From the NCBI GenBank assembly GCA_009823505.1, contig VZQC01013712.1, forward strand, positions 3,236,040 through 3,300,039: DNA of 64,000 bases, given 5' to 3'. Within the stretch, counting starts at the first letter, position 1. Every line of letters begins with the position of its first letter. This DNA is from Rhizomys pruinosus (taxonomy: Eukaryota > Chordata > Mammalia > Rodentia > Spalacidae). Positions 1 to 10,929 of this stretch are shown piece after piece. The notes below the pieces were generated by a model that did not search any database, was not told the DNA's origin, and worked only from the letters and a program-made list of their open reading frames with translations. A program made the position numbers and the translations under genes.

Positions 1-600
1 GGCTGATGCCACAAGCTTACATCCTCTAATGGTTAGGAGATGTTATAAGCCACAGTAAGACCCTGTCATATTTTACAGAAAAAAATGTAATTCATGGATT
101 AACATACCATCCAAACATCTGTGTCTATACCAAAGTAACCTACCATAACAATTAGTACTGTTTAAATACCTACATATCTAATTGCTTGTGCTTCATTAGT
201 AGGATTGAAAAGTTATTCCTGGACAAACTGTCAGCCCATGAAAGGAAACAGCTAGAATTGACCAGAGTCCAAGACAACAGCTCCAGAGAAAGTAGACTGT
301 TTTGCTTCCCATCCACCTGTGCCCCTTTTCTAAGCCTAGGGAACAATCTGAGGAAGAGTGGGCATGATAGAATGTAAGGGCTGCGATTGGGGTGAATGGC
401 GAAACTACAGCAATATAGTCTGGACACGCATCTGATCAACTTGATTGAACATACAAGCCCCTCAGCTGGATGGTGGGACCCATGGACTGTGTAGGTTTGG
501 GCACAACTGCTTGCAAATTGGTTTTACATGAAGGATGCTTGTACTCATAAATTATTACTTATTGTTAAAAAATGAAAAAAATAAAGTAATAAAAAAAGAA
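1..600 (+). repeat. Dispersed module R, copy A (ERV-like or L1 3'UTR-like)
   Basis: This block recurs, diverged, at 2400-2870, 35103-35390 and 49700-50150, and inverted at 34979-35085. It ends in an A-rich stretch at about 540-590, as the 35 kb copy does. It has no convincing long reading frame; the small frames on both strands are shadows. One copy lies upstream of a polypurine tract and LTR, another lies inside an L1-like insertion, so its origin (ERV internal sequence or L1 3'UTR) is unresolved. The left edge may continue outside the window. Confidence 0.6.
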
Positions 601-817
601 ATATATTTGGAGATATATAAAGGGATACAAAAATATTGATCAGTACAAAAATATCTTTTAAAGGAAAATTCCTTTTTTTTAGTTTCAGATACCTGTTTTT
701 GAATGACGACTCTGTCATTTACATGTTATACATTATACAGCTAGCACCACGTCTTGAGTGCTTATTTTCTAAATTTGAGTAATAAGAAAATAGTAGTACC
801 TGCCTCATCAATTTTCT
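601..817. other. AT-rich spacer
   Basis: Unassigned AT-rich sequence between module R copy A and the ERV-like block. I see no gene or named repeat. Confidence 0.4.
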
Positions 818-1000
818 GTGAAGGTTAATTTACAAGAAAAAGAAAAGAGTACATATACTTGGGTGCCTGTGAGAGGTGTCTGTCCTTGGACTATAAAAGT
901 AGACCAAGAGCCACCAGCAGAAATATTGGCCCATCTAAGCATCAAAGAAAAAATGGGAGAATTACAAGAAAAGGCCACTTTGAAGGCAACCAACACATAG
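818..1000 (+). pseudogene. Possible remnant of a class II ERV pol (integrase C-terminus)
   Basis: A 60-codon frame contains the string YTWVPVRGVCPW. This resembles the W-x-P-x-R signature near the integrase C-terminus of betaretrovirus-like ERVs. A related, more decayed stretch lies at 48926-49090: the peptide PAEILAHLSIKE here corresponds to PAERLTHLNIKE there. In both places module R follows downstream. This is inference from short motifs; no catalytic integrase core is visible and the frame is far too short to be functional. Confidence 0.3.
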
Positions 1001-2399
1001 GGTGACACATAGGTTTTCCTACTGGCAACTCTCTGGGTTAGAAGTCAATTATTGTGGCAGTGACTCCCTGTAGGACCTGCTTGACTTCTTCCTTTGACTG
1101 ATAGGCATGATATCTATTAGAAGGGTATTCTTTATCCCCCAAAGAACATTAATTATAGTACCAATGCCAGGTTCTATGTCAGAGAACCTCTAAAGGGAAC
1201 CTGGAGAACAATCCACAAGTGGTGTACAAATGATGAGAACTATTCAGGTGGTGGGTCGAGGACCCCCCAAGTTGAACAGGGTACCTTTCATTGCTGAGAA
1301 TAATCTTGCTGGGGGTGGGAACAGTTTCCTTGGCTAGGACCTCCCCCCAAGAATCCAGATGGTGTCAGTATAAAAGAGGGCAGGTATTTTGACCACAGCC
1401 AGAAGTCTGGCCCAGGGCTTGCCTGACTTGGCTAATCAGCAAATACAGCAAAGGCAGGAGGGGATGTGTCCCTCCTTGGCCCTGTGCAGAGCTATGCAGC
1501 TTGAGTCAGGCCCAATGAGTCTGGCTAGAGAAATGTAGGGAGGACATGGGTAAGCACCTCTGGATGCTGGATGAGTTCAAGAGGATGACTTCAAGTGCTA
1601 AAACATTAGCTGAATTAATGTCCCTCATTCATGCTTTGGTGCAATGATTGACACAAATAGAATTTTCCCATGCTACATTGGACCTGGTTTGTGTTTAGTC
1701 TAATACCTAATGCCAATGTTTAAGTGTTTTGCAGAAGTGAAACAGGTTAGACATACACACACCTAAAAGAAAAAAAAAATAAAAAGTAAATTCAGTAAGG
1801 GGGGTACCAGGGCCAGGTATAATTATAAAATCTTTGAAAGCTTAATGGTTACATAAAACATATTAGTAAAGGAAGACTTTAGTACAACTAAGGTAGTTGA
1901 TTTGTCTAGACATCCAGGAAGTATGATGACATGGATATTTGTGCCTGTATCTTTGGATTAATGCCTTATCTCTAAATTTTGCTTTATAGTTAGGTAAGAC
2001 ATAGAGGTAAATAAAAGCTTATGGTACCCATTATGGAATACTTTTAACAAGGAGCTTTGGCTAGAAGGCCCTTAAATCCCCCCAAAACAAAGACCATTTG
2101 CCTGTAATGTTAGGGTACATGCAAAAAAGGATGGTAAGACCCTACTTCCAAAGAAGATATGGTGTTAGCATAAAAAGAAAACGTCGTGTTAAGACCCTGC
2201 ATTACAAATAGATGGCTTACATTCATGATGCCAGAGAATGTTATATAGATCACTTAAATCACTGTTACATAGGTCTCCTGAGTCAAGCAGGATTCATTGG
2301 CTACACCTCACTTGCCTGGAGATGGTACAGTTAGTGGCAGCCTGATATTAGTGTGCCCCCCAAATTTAATTGGCTATAGCCCACTCCTTGGGGGACTAG
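1001..2399 (+). repeat. Unclassified ERV-like internal sequence
   Basis: About 1.4 kb without open frames, lying between a possible pol remnant and module R copy B, in the same direction as the LTR at 3142. It includes an isolated TATAAAAG at 1369-1376, which could belong to a decayed LTR promoter. No primer-binding site could be assigned. The retroviral reading rests mainly on position. Confidence 0.3.
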
Positions 2400-2870
2400 C
2401 ACAGGGCTCATACCATAAGCTTGCACCTTCTAGTGCCTAAAAGATGTTATAGGCCACAATAGAAATTTGCTGTTATCCCTTGGCACAAAAGCCATATTTC
2501 CTAGACTAAAATATCATCTAAACATTTATGTCTATGCTCAAAATGTGACTTGTCATGATAGTTAATATTTGTTTAAGTGCCTGTACTTTTTCTCTATTTA
2601 TGTTTTACTAGTAGAATTAAAAAAGGGACTCCTGGATGAGCTGTCAACCTGTTGGAAGCAAAGCTTGGACAGACTCAAGAGTCCAATGTGTCACTTCAAA
2701 GAATGATGGACTGTTTTACTTCTCTCTCTCACCCCTTTTCCCAAGGCCTAGGGACTCCTCGCAGAAGAGGGGACCCATCAGGGTGTAAGGGCTGAGGAAA
2801 TGGGGGTGAATCATGAGATCAAAACAAACATGAAATGGACTTTAATTTGTTCAGCATAATTGTATGTGCA
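2400..2870 (+). repeat. Dispersed module R, copy B (LTR-associated)
   Basis: Aligns along its length with 1-400, with the same order of short conserved blocks, but is clearly more diverged. It diverges from the other copies near 2860 and is followed about 260 bp later by a polypurine tract and LTR. That places this copy within an ERV-like element. Confidence 0.55.
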
Positions 2871-3125
2871 GGCAGACTTTCCAGGCAGACTTGAAAATTT
2901 GGGGTACAGCCAATTTCCTTATCTGTGTGATATTGGACACAGATGTTTTCTAATTGGGTTTGTGTAAATGTTGCTTATATTTACTGGTTGGTTTTCTCTA
3001 TATTAGCTTTTTATTTGGGCATTAATTAGTCTTAGTATTTTTATAGAGCAGTCACAGATATTTGGCCCGGACAAAAGTAATTGACCACAATTTCTATGAT
3101 ACTATCTGAGCTTCTGGAAGCTAAT

Positions 3126-3140
3126 ACAAAAAGGGGGAGA
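3126..3140 (+). other. Polypurine tract of an ERV
   Basis: The run AAAAAGGGGGAGA ends two bases before a TG that begins an LTR-like sequence. This is the usual position of the plus-strand primer at the 5' edge of a retroviral 3' LTR. Confidence 0.5.
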
Positions 3141-3141
3141 T

Positions 3142-3466
3142 ATGAGCGTATCTAATCTGAGCTTAAGTATGCATGAGCTAACATTTCCAGCTAGTGCCTC
3201 CCAGAGGCACAAGTGAGAGTCACAGGACATCTCTGGCTATGCCCCCAAATTGGGATGTGTTGATACAAAGGTCTGGGATTGGTCCCTGGGAGGGGATATT
3301 ACACTGCCTATATAATGACCTGTTGCATTTGAATAAAGTGCCATTTTGTATTTGGATTTACACCCTGCCAGGTGTCCTTGTGGTGTGCTTTCCCACACGT
3401 GCTTTCTGCATGGCCTGACCCACCATAGGAATGACTGCAAACCACAAATATTAGTGTTTGTTTGTA
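3142..3466 (+). mobile_element. LTR-like sequence 1 (short-R type)
   Basis: Begins TGAGCG right after the polypurine tract. TATATAA lies at 3309-3315 and AATAAA at 3332-3337, only 17 bases apart, followed by a T/G-rich stretch. A TATA box and poly(A) signal this close are typical of class II (ERVK-like) LTRs with very short R. The right border is uncertain because a second LTR-like unit begins directly after it. Confidence 0.5.
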
Positions 3467-3900
3467 GCACTGAAACTTTGCCTGGATCGAGGCAGGACCT
3501 GTAAGATGTGTCCCGTAAAACCTCTGAGAGTTATCTGATATCTCTGTGTGTTATCTGTAGCTCTGGAAGGCCTGGATATTACAATGTTTTCTTGCTTCGG
3601 CTATCTCTGCAAAGTTCCAGAACCAGATAGCCCCTTCCCTTGAGGCATTGAGCAAAAATGTCACCTCTAGTTTACGTGTTGCACAAACAGGAGCTCTGCA
3701 GCCCCCTGATTAGAGCCAAAGTGGCTCGCCCCTCCCTTCCACCTGCCCCCCACTTCCTTGCCCAGAGCACAGTAACTTTTGGTATATAAGCATACTGCTG
3801 GCATGAATAAAGAGACACTCTATTCTCCTGGACCTCACCCTCTGAGTCCATCTTTTATTGTCTTTATATTCTGTCAGGTAACTTTCTCATGGTCCCCTCC
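3467..3900 (+). mobile_element. LTR-like sequence 2 (short-R type)
   Basis: Contains TATATAA at 3783-3789 and AATAAA at 3806-3811, 16 bases apart, followed by a pyrimidine-rich stretch as in U5. C-rich promoter-proximal sequence precedes the TATA box. No polypurine tract precedes it and no target-site duplication was found, so it may be a solo or truncated LTR. Confidence 0.45.
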
Positions 3901-4045
3901 CCACTCCTTGCCAGAGCTAAGCCAAGAGATTGTCTGCCTGCAAGCAGGAGACAGCCTTGAAGCTTGCAGGGAGGGAAGAGCAGTATGTGAATGTCAGCCA
4001 CGCGTATATAAAGGACTATTCAGAGAACAATAAACTCCTACATTT
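3901..4045 (+). mobile_element. LTR-like fragment 3
   Basis: A third TATA/poly(A) pair: TATATAAA at 4005-4012 and AATAAA at 4029-4034, with the same short spacing as the two units upstream. It could be the 3' part of another LTR or a diverged repeat of unit 2. The left boundary is arbitrary. Confidence 0.35.
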
Positions 4046-4952
4046 GTTCATGACTTGAAAGTTCCTATGTCAAACAAATGCATTTACCAGACCACCTCTC
4101 CTATGTAATCCCCATAGCACTAGGCACTGTAAAAGGGTACTGTTTCATTATTGTTTTCATAAGACGTATATGTGTACTTTTTAATTTTTTTTAATATTGA
4201 TCTTAAAAACATAGGGATAAATTATAATTGTCCCTAATGATTTCCCTCAATGTTTCTCCACACCTACACAACACACCATTCTCTTAGGGCACCTTGAAAT
4301 CAAAACAGAAATTCCATGTTGACTGCATATCCTCTAATGATACAGGTCTCTCCTGCCAAAGTAAGATCCTTTACCCCAGGAAGTAAAAAAAGAAATGTTT
4401 ACTGCACGTACAGAGATAATTTGTGAATGGACTTTGCTCCCTTTTATTGGCTTTTCAATATTCCATCTTTCCTAAATATATTCTTAGCTACTCCAACTAC
4501 AAACACCCATCTCCACAAAAGATCACCCTATAGAGAAATTGGCCATTGGTGGACTGTACCTAAGCAATTCATCCTGGTTTTATTGCCTAAAGTATTGGTC
4601 ATAAATCACTACTAAACAAGTGTTTATAAGGAAATTGACCACTTAATATGGATTTAGAGTTGACTAGATATTTTTTGCCTATTCCTGTACATTCAAGCAA
4701 TATGTTTAACAAGTCAACTAAAGAAAAGAGTTTTAGAGAAATCATCAGAGATGTCAAATGAACCCAGAAAAGTACAGTGATACAGGGCAACAAAGCAAAT
4801 CTAGGCACATGTCATCTATTCCATGCTAAGATTCAACAAAGCACTGATAATAAACTTAACTTACACATTTCATGACAGTTTTGAAGACATTTCTATTTAA
4901 AGAATATTTTCTTTAATTGTTTATATGGAGAGATAATTTAGAAGTTAATAGC
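4046..4952. other. No gene or named repeat seen
   Basis: AT-rich sequence without coding signal; the 62-69 codon frames on either strand show no recognisable domain. Confidence 0.5.
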
Positions 4953-5155
4953 CCTAGCTGCTCTTGCAGAGGACTGAAGTTTGGTTCTTACCACCCATGT
5001 CAGATGTTTCACAACTGTCTCCAACACTGGCTCCAGGAAATCCAACTCCTTCTTCTGGCTTCTGTGGTCACTTGAAATCATGTGCACAGAGCCCCACACA
5101 CAAAAAATTAACAACCAAAATAATAAATCTCAATAAAATAAGATTAATTTTTAGT
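4953..5155 (+). mobile_element. B2-type SINE, old
   Basis: Recognisable B2 order: gctgctcttgcagagga of the tRNA-like head, the CCACCCATG block, the tccaactccttcttctgg block, and an AATAAA-rich tail. The 5' end is degraded and there are many substitutions. Confidence 0.7.
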
Positions 5156-5311
5156 ATATGAAGCATTTAAGGGATAATTTCATAAAATTAATATAATACC
5201 TTTCTGAAAAATATTAAACAACTGTTCTGGCTTCAGTTGCTGTATTATTTCTCTACATTCAAAACTGTGGATCAATTTTGACTGAAATATGTAAGCTCGA
5301 GAACTGATTGT

Positions 5312-5343
5312 GGGCAGGCATGGTGGCTCATGACTTTAATCCC
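5312..5343 (+). mobile_element. B1 5' end fragment
   Basis: Only the first 30 or so bases of a B1 (ggcaggcatggtggctca, then tttaatccc) remain, joined directly to L1 ORF2 sequence. Confidence 0.6.
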
Positions 5344-5630
5344 TTCACAATAGCCACAAAAACTATATATTCAATTGAGTCAAAGACTTGTTCAATGAAA
5401 ACTTTGACATTGGAAAAATTAATTGAACAAGATAGCATAAGACCAAAAGAACTCCCATGCTCATGGATTGGTAAGATTAATATTGTGAAAGTGGTCCTCC
5501 TACCAAAAATAACTATACATTCAACACAATTCCCATTAAAATTGACACTCATTTTTTCATAGAAATTTTAAAATAATCCTAAATATCACATGGAACCACA
5601 AAAGAAACAGGATAACCAAAATAACTGCAG
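5344..5630 (+). mobile_element. L1 ORF2 fragment, left part
   Basis: Matches the rodent L1 ORF2 region that starts at the ttcacaatagccacaaaaa block and runs through ctcccatgctcatggattgg and ttcaacacaattcccat. Frameshifts and stops break the frame. A B1 at 5631 interrupts the element, which resumes at 5775. Confidence 0.8.
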
Positions 5631-5774
5631 GAGCTGGGCATGGTAGTGTATGAATTTCAATCCCAGCACTTGGAAGGCAGAGGAAAGCAAATCTCTAGGA
5701 GATTGAGGCCAGCATAGGCTACATGGTGAATTCAATGTCTACTTGGCCTACAGGGAGACCCTGTATCAAAAAGA
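5631..5774 (+). mobile_element. B1 SINE nested in L1
   Basis: Full-length, diverged B1 from gagctgggcatggta to the A-rich tail. It is flanked by imperfect 15-bp target-site copies, ccaaaataactgcag (5616-5630) and ccaaaacaacttctg (5775-5789), both of which are L1 sequence. The L1 was therefore there first. Confidence 0.8.
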
Positions 5775-6015
5775 CCAAAACAACTTCTGGAGGTATCACC
5801 ATCCCAGATTTCAAGTTATACAACAACATTATGTTAATACAAAATAGCATGATACTGGCATAAAAACTGACAAATTGAACAATATAATAGAAATGAGAAC
5901 ACAGACATAAGTCCACATTACTACAGGGATCTGACATTTTTCAAGGAAGAAAACAATTAACTTTAAAGAAAAGACAAAATCTTCAACAAATGGTGGTGGT
6001 CAGGCTGGAGACTGT
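5775..6015 (+). mobile_element. L1 ORF2 fragment, right part
   Basis: Continuation of the L1 interrupted at 5630: cttctggaggtatcaccatc, then the atactggcataaaaac and atcttcaacaaatggtg blocks. Many substitutions and no open frame. The right border is approximate. Confidence 0.75.
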
Positions 6016-6597
6016 CTTCTAGTATCAGGGCCAGAAATTTGCATTTAAAATAAACAAAGCTGAGTGTGTACATAGGGGAAAAAGCCCTTATCTGATTAAA
6101 TTGTTTTCATTGTATATTTACCTCATTCGAGAAAAACTTTCCATGAAAGCACATAAGAAATATCAGCTCCATGGTTCTAAATGCTCTCAAGTGAGATAAA
6201 ATTGTATAGATACAGATTTGTTTGTTACAGATTCAATTGATGGGAAAGAGGTAATGTAAATACTGGTCTGTTGACACACCTTATCAAAACAGATAGAAAA
6301 CTTGGATTTGGAAGCTTCGGGTCAGCTAGTAGCGTCATACTGAACCTCTAGTTTCCTCCACATCCAGAAAGCTTCATCCTACACGGAAATAATCTCCTTT
6401 TAAACCTCACATCAACTCCTACTTTATAATTTACAGACATTGCAAAATATTTAGTTTAGTTGTATCTGCTTTGCTTTGTGTTGCTGGATATAAATGAAAG
6501 TGATTTATTGTTAGCCATCATTAAATCCTGACATACTTGACTTCAGCACAAGTGCTAAATCAGACAATTTCTCACTACCTCTACTAGATCCACCCCC
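6016..6597. other. No gene or named repeat seen
   Basis: Unique-looking sequence with no long open frame. Confidence 0.5.
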
Positions 6598-7075
6598 TTC
6601 TAAGTGACTCTCATATTTGCTTGTATTACTCCCATAATAGCCTTTTTACTAATGTCTCTGGTGCTATCCTTGCCCTGCCATCTCATTCTACTCTAAACAC
6701 TGTAGGCAGAATGATCCTAATGAATTAAAAGTTAGATCAATTCATTCTTTTGTTTAAACATACCATCCCAAGTTGATCTCTTTTTCACAGAAAAAGTCAA
6801 GTTCCAACAGGAAGTACGAAGCCTGGGAATGTAAATTATTTTATTTCTAGGACCTGCTCCTTCAGTTACAGCTTCCCAGAAACTCTGAACTTTGAAACTA
6901 GCATTCAGTTATTGCCTATGTTTAGTTGTCTACTGTTTCCAGAACAATCTGCACAGTTTTTCTGTTCTCTGGTAGTACAAAACCCTTTTGTATTCTACTA
7001 CCTCGGCCTGCTTTTTCCTGCCTTTGCCATATGGAAGTAATCTTTCTCTACCCTTAATTTTCTTCTCTATATCCT
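6598..7075 (+). mobile_element. L2 LINE remnant
   Basis: Diverged but ordered L2 blocks: taatagcctttttactaatg, then aggcagaatgatcctaatg, then the ttgtattctactacct and cctttgccatatggaa blocks. It is an ancient mammalian LINE. Its last part, from 6950, lies inside the 8.2 kb repeat and recurs at 15194-15320. Confidence 0.4.
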
Positions 7076-7102
7076 CAAATATCATGTCTCATGATATAAT
7101 TA

Positions 7103-7160
7103 CTCATCCATTCAAGAAGTATCTACGGATGACCTACTATGTTTCAGATTTTGGTAATAG
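7103..7160 (-). mobile_element. L2/MIR-type motif
   Basis: The string attcaagaagtatctacgg followed by acctactatgtttcag corresponds to the reversed 3' end of L2. It recurs at 15347-15404 in copy 2. Confidence 0.35.
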
Positions 7161-8567
7161 GGTTAAATTATGTTTTCATTCTAAGAACTCAAAGTTCAGT
7201 GAAACAGAAATAAGTGTTTTCTGAGTGGCTGAAGGTGTGAGTAGAGAAGAAATTCAGAGATCACAGTCATGATCTCTATGAGGTGACAGATATCTAATGT
7301 GCCAAAAAATTTCCCTCACAGGTTAAAATCTGTATTTTAACAGAAACCTTTTATAGAAAAATGACTGAACTTTGCCTAAGAGGAATGATGCTGATGGCAG
7401 CAACTCAAGGTTCTACATCCAGCTGATAATTTTAATATATTATAATAGGTATTCTTTAAGAGGAATCTCAATTAACATCAGATTAGTCATTATTGCTCAT
7501 TCTGACTACATAACTATATGACTCCTTAGAGATTGGTGTTTATAAAGGCAACATTTTAGGGGCTAGAAAACAGGGCCAGTGTCTAGATTCAAGGATACTT
7601 CCATGATCACTTGTTTCAGGGAAGGCATGATCCAGGGTCTATCCTGAACTCTGTAACAAAAAGACAGACTACAATATATTAAACCAGTATACAAATTACA
7701 AGAAATTCTGGAAGAACACAAATATATTCAATTTTACTGAAATTGGAAGTTTCTTATAGCAAATAGGGATGGAGATCCAATGTTGTGGGACCATAAACTG
7801 TTCCATAACCCAAAATTAATAGTTATAGTTTACCAAAATATATTACTAAGTACATATACTTTCCATCTGTCCTTTCTGGATAGTTGAATAAATACTCTTA
7901 AATTTTCTTATCCTGTTAGGCATCTACTCAAGAAAAATCAAACCTTAGGCCCACACAAAAACATATCCATGAGTACTTTAAACAGCTTTATTCATAATAG
8001 ACAAAAAGTATAAAAATATAAATTCTTTTCAAAAAGTTAATGATTAAACAAAGTATAGTATATCCTGTTACTCAGTTATAGTTGAATACTATACTATTCA
8101 ACTGTACAAGGAACAACTTATCAATGCATGAAATTTGAATAAATCTTAAATGTATTTTTAAAGGTTAATAAAGCCAAACAAAAAATACTACACATTATAT
8201 GATTCCATCTGTATGACATTCTAGGAAACATAAAACCATATGTATAGAAAATTATCCAGTGACTATCAAACTGAGGGGTTAAAGAAAGGTTTGACTTTAA
8301 TGGGACGATATAAGAGACTTTAAGATGATGGAACTTCCTTATATGGTACTAATATAGATATTAAAATAAGCATAGGACTAAAGACTACATGGTGAAAAAA
8401 ATGACTACATAGTGAGTTTTACTGTATGTAAAATTTTGAACTTCAGTAAGAATATTGGGAGGAGTTTGGGTTAGAGAGTATGATAATTGAATCTTTTATT
8501 ATAAATGACTCACATAATGGAGAAACAAACTTGCTAAAATGACTTTACAATATAAGATTATGACTAA
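7161..8567. other. No gene or named repeat seen (copy 1)
   Basis: AT-rich unique-looking sequence, almost identical in copy 2 (15405-16838) apart from a noisy patch at 16146-16290. Confidence 0.5.
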
Positions 8568-8622
8568 TGCTGGAGAGATGGCTCAATGGTTAAGAGCACC
8601 GACTGCTCTTGCAGAGGACCCA
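8568..8622 (+). mobile_element. B2 head fragment
   Basis: Only the tRNA-like head remains: gctggagagatggctcaatg through gcaccgactgctcttgcag. The counterpart at 16839-16892 carries small indels. Confidence 0.8.
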
Positions 8623-8890
8623 TATTGCTGTTCTCCTTTCTCTCTGTTACAGAGTGAGTGGCCCAATCTGACCCAAAACATGGAGCTTTGGAGATCATTT
8701 GAAATAAATATGCTTGAATCTGAAACAAGGAAACTCACGTCTAATTCTCAGAGTCTCAGCAAGGCAAACAGCATATGATAATTTATAAATATAATTATAT
8801 TACAACTACAGATTAAAGATTATAAAATTACTTGACTTGTACACCAGAGTTTAGAAACAAGTAAATATAGTGAAGATAAAAAGGGGCCAG

Positions 8891-9081
8891 TATACAAGTT
8901 GGAGAAACCAACAACCATCAAAAAAAAAAAAAAAAACTCTGGAAAGACTCAGAAAAAGATGCAGGACATGTATGGCAGAGTGCAGGGACTCAGGTGGGGT
9001 GGGGGGCATGGAAAGGGAAGTGGCTCTAGATTCAATTGAAAAATGAAATATGACCTATGGAAAAAAGTTTAATAACAAAAA

Positions 9082-9124
<43 letters not shown>

Positions 9125-9131
9125 AAATTTT
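8891..9131 (+). mobile_element. L1 3' end, 5'-truncated
   Basis: Typical terminal module of this genome's L1: A-rich run, ctctggaaagactcag, gatgcaggacatgtatggca, a G-rich tract, then an AATAAA-type tail expanded to (AAAT)n at 9082-9125. It is flanked by an exact 12-bp target-site duplication aaaaggggccag at 8879-8890 and 9132-9143. Confidence 0.9.
9082..9125 (+). repeat. (AAAT)n microsatellite in an L1 tail
   Basis: About eleven units of aaat; in copy 2 (17344-17400) the array is shorter and interrupted. Confidence 0.9.
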
Positions 9132-9143
9132 AAAAGGGGCCAG

Positions 9144-10110
9144 GTTTCCTCATATACAAGAACTTTGTGATACTGGTTTGCAGTCACGGGACTATAATAC
9201 GGATTTCATGTAATTTTGATAAATTCAGAAATAAAGTTAGATGTCTGAATGCATCTTAGTTCATATTTATATTTTGTAACTATATCTACTGAGATTAGGA
9301 AATGTTCTGAAAAATTAGTAAAGCGCATCCAAAACATGGTTTATTGTTTTTCAATATAGGTTTTTGGCAAATGAAGGACTGATCAAGTCCAGGGGTATAA
9401 CAAACAAAGTAGACATTGATTCTAGAATATTCTAAAAGAATACATTTTTGTAAAAAAAAAAGGGGGGGGATATTGGAATGCATGTTGAAAGGGCATAAGA
9501 GATAGCCTAAAAGAAATTCCAACTGCTAAATTAGAAGACAAAAATCATCTCATTACTACACTAATTTCTGCAGGAAAGATCAAGTGATAGATGCTTTCAT
9601 TAGTGGGCAAATTGTAATCCAAAATACAATGTTTACAAACTAAGTATCTAGCCAAACTATTTAGTAATTACAGAGTAAAATAGATTTACCATAGAGAATC
9701 CTGACATCACATTGACCAAGTTATCAAGGTTAACATCATACAGCAGTATGATGGCTCCCTTGATAAAATATACCAAGAAGGTCAATCCTTCCAAAAAATT
9801 CTAACTTTAACCTATTCATGAAAAAACATTGGAAAATTCTCAGTGAAGAATACTGTATAGAATCTGTCCAGTACTAGAAAAAGTGTCGAGGTAACAAAAT
9901 TAAACTAAACTCATTAAGGTAAACTAATTAAACTAAAAAAAGTTAAATACAGGAAAATACTTAGAAGGCATCACACTAACTGCAAGATGATGTTCTGAAC
10001 TTGATGTGGGCTAAAATATATACCTTCTACACTTATTTAAAGCCTTTTGCTTACGAGTTAACCAAAATTACTAACCTCTCATTGAAATATTGCTTAAATG
10101 AATAGTTATT
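9144..10110. other. No gene or named repeat seen
   Basis: Unique-looking AT-rich sequence within copy 1 of the large repeat. Confidence 0.5.
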
Positions 10111-10255
10111 CCTCACAACAGCTGCATGATGCTGTAATCACTACCTTTGTCATTAATAGATTAGAAAATTGCTCTATTAAGGTTAAACAAATAGCCTAAG
10201 TCACACAATCAATAAACATATTAGACAAGTTCTAGACCTAGATCCAATAACCACA
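10111..10255 (-). mobile_element. MIR SINE remnant
   Basis: Reversed MIR order: cctcacaacagctgcatgat, attagaaaattgc, aatagcctaagtcacacaat, tctagacctagatcc. It recurs at 18383-18527. Confidence 0.65.
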
Positions 10256-10766
10256 ATCTAAATTTCTATACTATGATGTCTCTCCTTAAGGCTAATGTCA
10301 GATAGCTCTTGTTCAGAAATACCTAAGAATTGGAAACTATATTGAGTATGGAGTTCTGTAATGCTGATTTTCTATTTTGAGCTCTGTATGTTGCCAAGAT
10401 TATGCCTTCTGCTAAATCATATTATATATCCAGTTTTGGAAATTTACGAAAACATCACTTGTCTAGAAGTTGACATACTCCTGGTGTGGTCCCATTTTCT
10501 AAGTACAAGCAGAGCCAGAGGTGTCCATTTAGTCTCCTTACCACACTGCTGTACTTGGTTTTTAATTTTTCCTGTATAATTATCAGATCAATCAACTGAG
10601 AAGCCATCCAAGCAAACTCATGGGGTTCTCAGTGAGCCAACCCCCCTCTAGATTTAACTATCTGGAGCAATGTAGGTATTTCTAAGACGGGACAAAAAAA
10701 TAGCAACTGCTTATATTCAAAAGTCTTTGTACAATGACTTAGAATGTCTTAAAAAATCTGTACCCC
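10256..10766. other. No gene or named repeat seen
   Basis: Contains a 72-codon frame at 10361-10579 that is repeated exactly at 18633-18851. It has no recognisable domain and is probably fortuitous. Confidence 0.5.
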
Positions 10767-10918
10767 GCTAGGCATGGTGGTGCACGCCTTTAATCTTAGC
10801 ACTTGGGAAGCAGAGGCAGGTGGATCTTTGTGAGTTCAAGGCCAGCCTGGTCTACAGAGTGAGTTCCAGGACAGCTGGGGCTACAGAGAGACCCTGTCTT
10901 GAAAAGACCAAAAAAAAA
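10767..10918 (+). mobile_element. B1 SINE
   Basis: Full-length B1: gctaggcatggtggtgcacg, tttaatcttagcacttggg, gagttcaaggccagcctgg, gaccctgtcttgaaaagacc, A-tail. Flanks atctgtacccc (10756-10766) and atctttacccc (10919-10929) look like a target-site duplication. Confidence 0.95.
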
Positions 10919-10929
10919 CATCTTTACCC

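Noticed and set aside
1240..1300. Retroviral primer-binding site near gttgaacagggtacc
   Set aside because: Shares only a short core with the lysine-tRNA site and no LTR end directly precedes it.
6988..7224. 78-codon frame repeated at 15232-15468
   Set aside because: Repetition reflects the 8.2 kb duplicate, not selection; the sequence is L2-like and has no domain.
10361..10579. 72-codon frame repeated at 18633-18851
   Set aside because: Same reason: identical because the whole segment is repeated. No recognisable protein.
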